In this document: positions 8,001 through 8,249 of the stretch, in pieces | How positions within the stretch are numbered: the stretch's first letter is position 1 | Layout: every line of letters starts with the position of its first letter | The notes under the pieces: model-generated | Told to the model about the DNA's origin: nothing | The model's database searches: none | Seen by the model: only the letters and a program-made list of their open reading frames with translations | DNA from: CAYOHP01 sp964403795 [NCBI: uncultured bacterium] | GTDB lineage: Bacteria > Muiribacteriota > UBA6191 > CAZXTJ01 | Direction of reading: 5' to 3' | DNA length: 8,249 nt | NCBI GenBank assembly: GCA_964403795.1 | Contig: CAYOHP010000103.1 | Location: 13,981-22,229, forward strand | Made by a program: the position numbers and the translations under genes

Positions 8001-8249
8001 GAGTTGGAGGCGGCCCGGACGTTGTTCCCTTCCTGGGTCTCGGCCACCGCGGCGTCGAGGTCGGCGACCACCCCGACGAAGTAGGTCCCTTCGAGCAGCC
8101 CGGCCGGCACCGTGACGGTGCGGGTGTCGGCGAGCGAACTGGCCCCGTCCAGGCCGGCCACGTCGACCAGGGCGAGGGCGGTGTCGGCCGAGGTGATGGT
8201 GGAGTCCGACGAGAGGAACCACCCGTAGCGGAAGGCGCCGGCCGCGGTG
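2027..8249 (-). CDS. Giant CARDB/Ig/TSP3/PKD repeat surface protein with C-terminal sorting-type tail (N-terminus outside the window)
   Basis: The frame is open from the right edge (first whole codon 8248-8246) to TGA 2029-2027, giving 2073 residues with no start in view. The GTG at 8161 is internal, because the codons before it (AFRYGWFLSSDSTITSA) already belong to a CARDB repeat. Domains in protein order: nine CARDB-like adhesion repeats (8249-4874), two Ig-like modules (4873-4241), three calcium-binding thrombospondin type 3 motifs (4240-3983), six PKD-like modules (3982-2264), a Pro/Gly-rich stalk (2263-2162), and a Gly-Cys, hydrophobic helix, RRRR tail (2161-2030). These are extracellular families, so the protein is almost certainly exported and held at the cell surface; a signal peptide should lie upstream. 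No enzyme domain is visible in this part. Cysteines are few and paired. Likely roles are adhesion, matrix or surface structure, but that is inference. A 12-base gap links it to the downstream MshEN/HEAT gene. Confidence 0.9.
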   Translation of the reverse strand, partial: TAAGAFRYGWFLSSDSTITSADTALALVDVAGLDGASSLADTRTVTVPAGLLEGTYFVGVVADLDAAVAETQEGNNVRAASNSTQIRVATPGVNLIPDSVNGPAQAFLATDFTVAVELRNGGDTASPAFELTVLLAPGGAGGEIDFDDFVKSVLAGTREDSDPIQVNPFTFRFDEDPSAFDCVFAGVCSGGTVLATVLVPGLAPGESRVENVLVRVPASVPPGPYSLIAQVDPTDLVAESREDDNVRVWGSGVVLDLPFLPDLFAVEILGPGVVPQGQDVTLTRTLTNLGGASTGASFREDFFLLPSGGTTIGADAVLLGSATVGAIGAGQGEVRTRVFALPLTVPVTDTARFAVRLDAGDAVFEIEEGNNVAVTAGVTRITTAGNLPNLVPLAVGLAGTGTQLLPGAPTDFRIRLANSGATPVTTSTRARIVLTQDSTFGVPPDLVLGSFDVLAMAPGSTRSQDVRLSLPSTLPATASAFLALELDVLAQVAELSEADNVFVSASPLRVLSGVAGLDLIVSQIEEPFVATPGLDMFVDLLIANRGDQATTQTFLTRVFLSTDAVLDGGDLPLSPDLVVPGIGPFGQSAIRARLFLPGSVGAGPFFLIASVDAASQVAEVVETNNTAVTDASFFTSGPAPELRLEALTVSPPKVAAGGVLQLETLFSNVGTASTVTTFSVTYQITTDALTAPRTTLAAFPDGPLAAGGAGLRQDQVAIPLSTPPRVYDICGVLDLEGNIAEAGTAPNGFCILGIEVLAVSQPPDYVPTGIEIPFAVRQGRSFLATRRIENRGQTDATASSTVGYFLSLDPVIEPTDLAVFRERIPPIGSGGTDLRSVSISIPGTVPIGTYFFGVIADLDDEIGDGRPANNAAAADHTITVLGTPDLVITSLTVPLSVVAGNDLQVTREITNQGDGPETGPFVNRYFLSLDSTLDPTDFFLGVDAVDGLDVASSDLAAVLFPIPFYLSPRLYTVFAIADAVNQSVESREDNNVATATQQVLVSGAPDLKALSISYQTTGVIGAPITVEADVRNVGNLVVQVPFQVDFYLSNDLTGDSTDPAIGTVVVNPPLAPQQTVRVRSTFAVPATTPGTYFVYVELDGPDAIVEIDESLLSNQRFHPTTVEIRDVDTTPPVASLTFLDGLTGLPYPDSDFIPAGLLLIQVDFGEPVVGPPLLAIDADVGPDLPPSALTPLAADGSSWVLPILVRTEDRVLHFDGGRIVSVVGGRDLAGNPATRVATGEEFFSVDTLAPVLSGLAPVDQGFLAAGSLVVTGTTSDASPVTYLLSVGGGAFNPVLVGAAGAFALPPVAVAGLSVVWQLAVRDAAGNVRLGPSSTAHRDLDGDQIPDSFEFRFTNPDSLAVFCDPPGGCPVVGIASGDFDGDGLSDRAEAVAGTNPVNPDSDGDGISDGAEVAAGTDPVNPGNLVPVAVAGPATSGPPRKVTLTAAGSSDGNGDPLRFSWRQISGPGTVVLDSNEGFAVTGRFLAAGTYVHELVADDGKIRSPPATVQTEVVNLPPDARIRSVQVMAAGTTQVVDVTASVDPNGDGVNPNWIEDGGNPALGLLADPTLETTTFTAPGPGLGEGTYLIRNQTDDGIDPTNRTGEVEIVVLSTGITPPSADPGPDLRTSPGVPVVLNAAGSRDPETALGLLTFQWTQDAANPPGGVFVNPGPQGSPRPIFTPAVPGVYRFHLRIVAGGQASPVRTVTVLADSGGQVPVADPGGPYLFEAGDRVMLDGSGSTPVPGLGALAFGWRQVSGIEVQLDGAGTATPSFEAPHPGDYGFELEVAASGRRSIPRRVRVRVQDPGNGAPTALATFSTMGQPLSLNGRPDDGLPVLLDASASSDDGPLGFSWRQLRGPWVLLQDPRSPRPTVLAPGFGTYEFEVEVSDGTYTETARVGFSVDGANEPPFVPAALDQTAVPGALVVLSALGATDPDGDTADLEFYWNQVEGGLVTFTGQGTAQIRFQAFDEGTYRFELRVFDGIDWAVTRVFTVVIATPPPPPPGGGGGGGGPGGVVLPSLPPLPGAGAGDSGGGGGCGAVPGRATSWPLCLALLGGLLYHRRRRSWRAGDGARDP
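2030..2161 (-). other. C-terminal Gly-Cys, membrane helix, Arg-cluster sorting-type tail
   Basis: The protein ends with GGGGGC (Cys codon 2146-2144), a linker PGRATS, a short hydrophobic stretch of about 12-16 residues (WPLCLALLGGLLY), then HRRRR and an 11-residue polar end. The order Gly-Cys motif, helix, Arg cluster is that of MYXO-CTERM-like and other rhomboid- or CAAX-type-protease sorting signals. In those, the tail is cut near the motif and the protein is released or linked to the surface. The match is by layout, not by an exact consensus, and the polar end after the Arg cluster is longer than usual. Confidence 0.6.
2162..2263 (-). repeat. Pro/Gly-rich low-complexity stalk
   Basis: Directly after the last PKD-like module come six Pro in a row, eight Gly, then PGGVVLPSLPPLPGAGAG and DS. 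It makes a flexible or extended spacer between the folded ectodomain and the membrane-proximal tail. At DNA level it is a run of C/G homopolymer-like triplets, a likely place for replication or sequencing slippage; the frame is nevertheless intact in this copy. Confidence 0.85.
2264..3982 (-). repeat. Array of six PKD-like modules
   Basis: Units of about 90-100 residues begin near 3982, 3703, 3403, 3106, 2824 and 2530. They share a Leu-x-Ala-x-x-S-x-D opening, an aromatic-x-W-x-Q strand (FSWRQ, FQWTQ, FGWRQ, FSWRQ, FYWNQ; PNWIE in the second) and a G-x-Y-x-F-x-[LV]-x-V-x-D-G closing strand, then an NxPP-type linker. The W-x-Q form resembles PKD modules of the K319/REJ type. The third and fourth lack the final DG (VAGG, AASG). 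These beta-sandwich modules are spacers or binding units in surface proteins. Confidence 0.87.
3983..4240 (-). other. Thrombospondin type 3 calcium-binding motifs
   Basis: Three Asp-rich loops are visible in order: DLDGDQIPDSFE, DFDGDGLSDRAE and DSDGDGISDGAE, the last two followed by AGTNPVNP and AGTDPVNP. This is the D-x-D-G-D-x-x-x-D pattern of TSP3 repeats, which bind calcium and make stiff rods between domains. A pair of cysteines (codons 4165-4163 and 4147-4145) sits in the spacer between loops one and two. Confidence 0.9.
4241..4873 (-). other. Two bacterial Ig-like modules within the giant protein
   Basis: The segment starts with the typical DTTPPVAS opening of bacterial Ig-like repeats and contains GRDLAGNPAT. 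A second module begins with FSVDTLAPVLSG at about 4513 and ends with VRDAAGNVRLGPSS. The D-x-AGN turn near the end of each unit is common in Big-type domains. The region joins the CARDB array to the calcium-binding motifs. Confidence 0.7.
4874..8249 (-). repeat. Array of nine CARDB-like protein repeats
   Basis: Repeats begin near 8249 (cut by the edge), 7975, 7468, 7087, 6700, 6331, 5962, 5599 and 5236, and most are about 120-130 residues. Each starts with a PDL/PNL-type strand and an N-x-G turn (for example LTNLGG, ITNQGDG, VRNVGN). Several carry an F/Y-LS-x-D strand in the middle. Most close with an E-x-x-E-x-N-N motif (ETQEGNNV, ESREDDNV, EIEEGNNV, ELSEADNV, EVVETNNT, ESREDNNV). Repeats 7 and 8 share YFLSLD plus a PTD turn. 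The second repeat is longer because of an acidic insertion; the sixth and ninth have lost the closing NN. CARDB modules are beta-sandwich cell-adhesion-related domains of bacterial and archaeal surface proteins. Confidence 0.88.

Noticed and set aside
2073-8222. A second minus-strand open frame of about 2049 codons in another phase
   Set aside because: It is an Arg/Gly/Pro-rich out-of-phase reading of the same gene. It lacks stops because of high GC and contains no domain motif.

Overview
This is a very GC-rich bacterial window with GC-biased third codon positions. It is densely packed, with one gene on the + strand and four on the - strand. No tRNA, rRNA, CRISPR array or insertion sequence was seen. 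The gene mix is a Hanks-type kinase tail fused to TPRs, a HEAT-repeat membrane protein, and a giant CARDB/TSP3/PKD surface protein ending in a Gly-Cys plus membrane helix plus Arg-cluster tail. This suggests a large-genome, surface-protein-rich lineage such as Myxococcota (or related former Deltaproteobacteria) or Planctomycetota. That assignment is inference; no marker gene is present.

Layout. (1) Positions 1-563, + strand: the 3' end of a Ser/Thr protein kinase gene, with the last kinase subdomain, a Gly linker, TPR repeats and a charged tail. (2) Positions 566-1227, - strand: a toxin-antitoxin pair. A Phd/YefM-type antitoxin comes first and overlaps a PIN-domain (VapC/FitB-like) RNase toxin by four bases (CTGA), so the toxin probably starts at CTG. 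The toxin stop lies two bases from the kinase stop. (3) Positions 1228-1327: a 100-base gap holding the antitoxin ribosome-binding site, overlapping palindromes and a TACAAT -10 candidate. (4) Positions 1328-2014, - strand: a 228-residue protein with an N-terminal MshEN-like (T2SSE_N) tandem motif, one membrane helix and HEAT repeats. (5) Positions 2027-8249, - strand: at least 2073 codons of one giant surface protein whose start lies beyond the right edge. In protein order it has nine CARDB-like repeats, two Ig-like modules, three thrombospondin type 3 calcium motifs, six PKD-like modules, a Pro/Gly-rich stalk and a C-terminal sorting-type tail.

The giant gene and the MshEN/HEAT gene are 12 bases apart on one strand and form a probable operon, so the small membrane protein may help localise, export or sense the surface protein (inference). 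The toxin-antitoxin pair lies downstream on the same strand but has its own promoter-like region, and it looks like an independent accessory module between the operon and the kinase gene.
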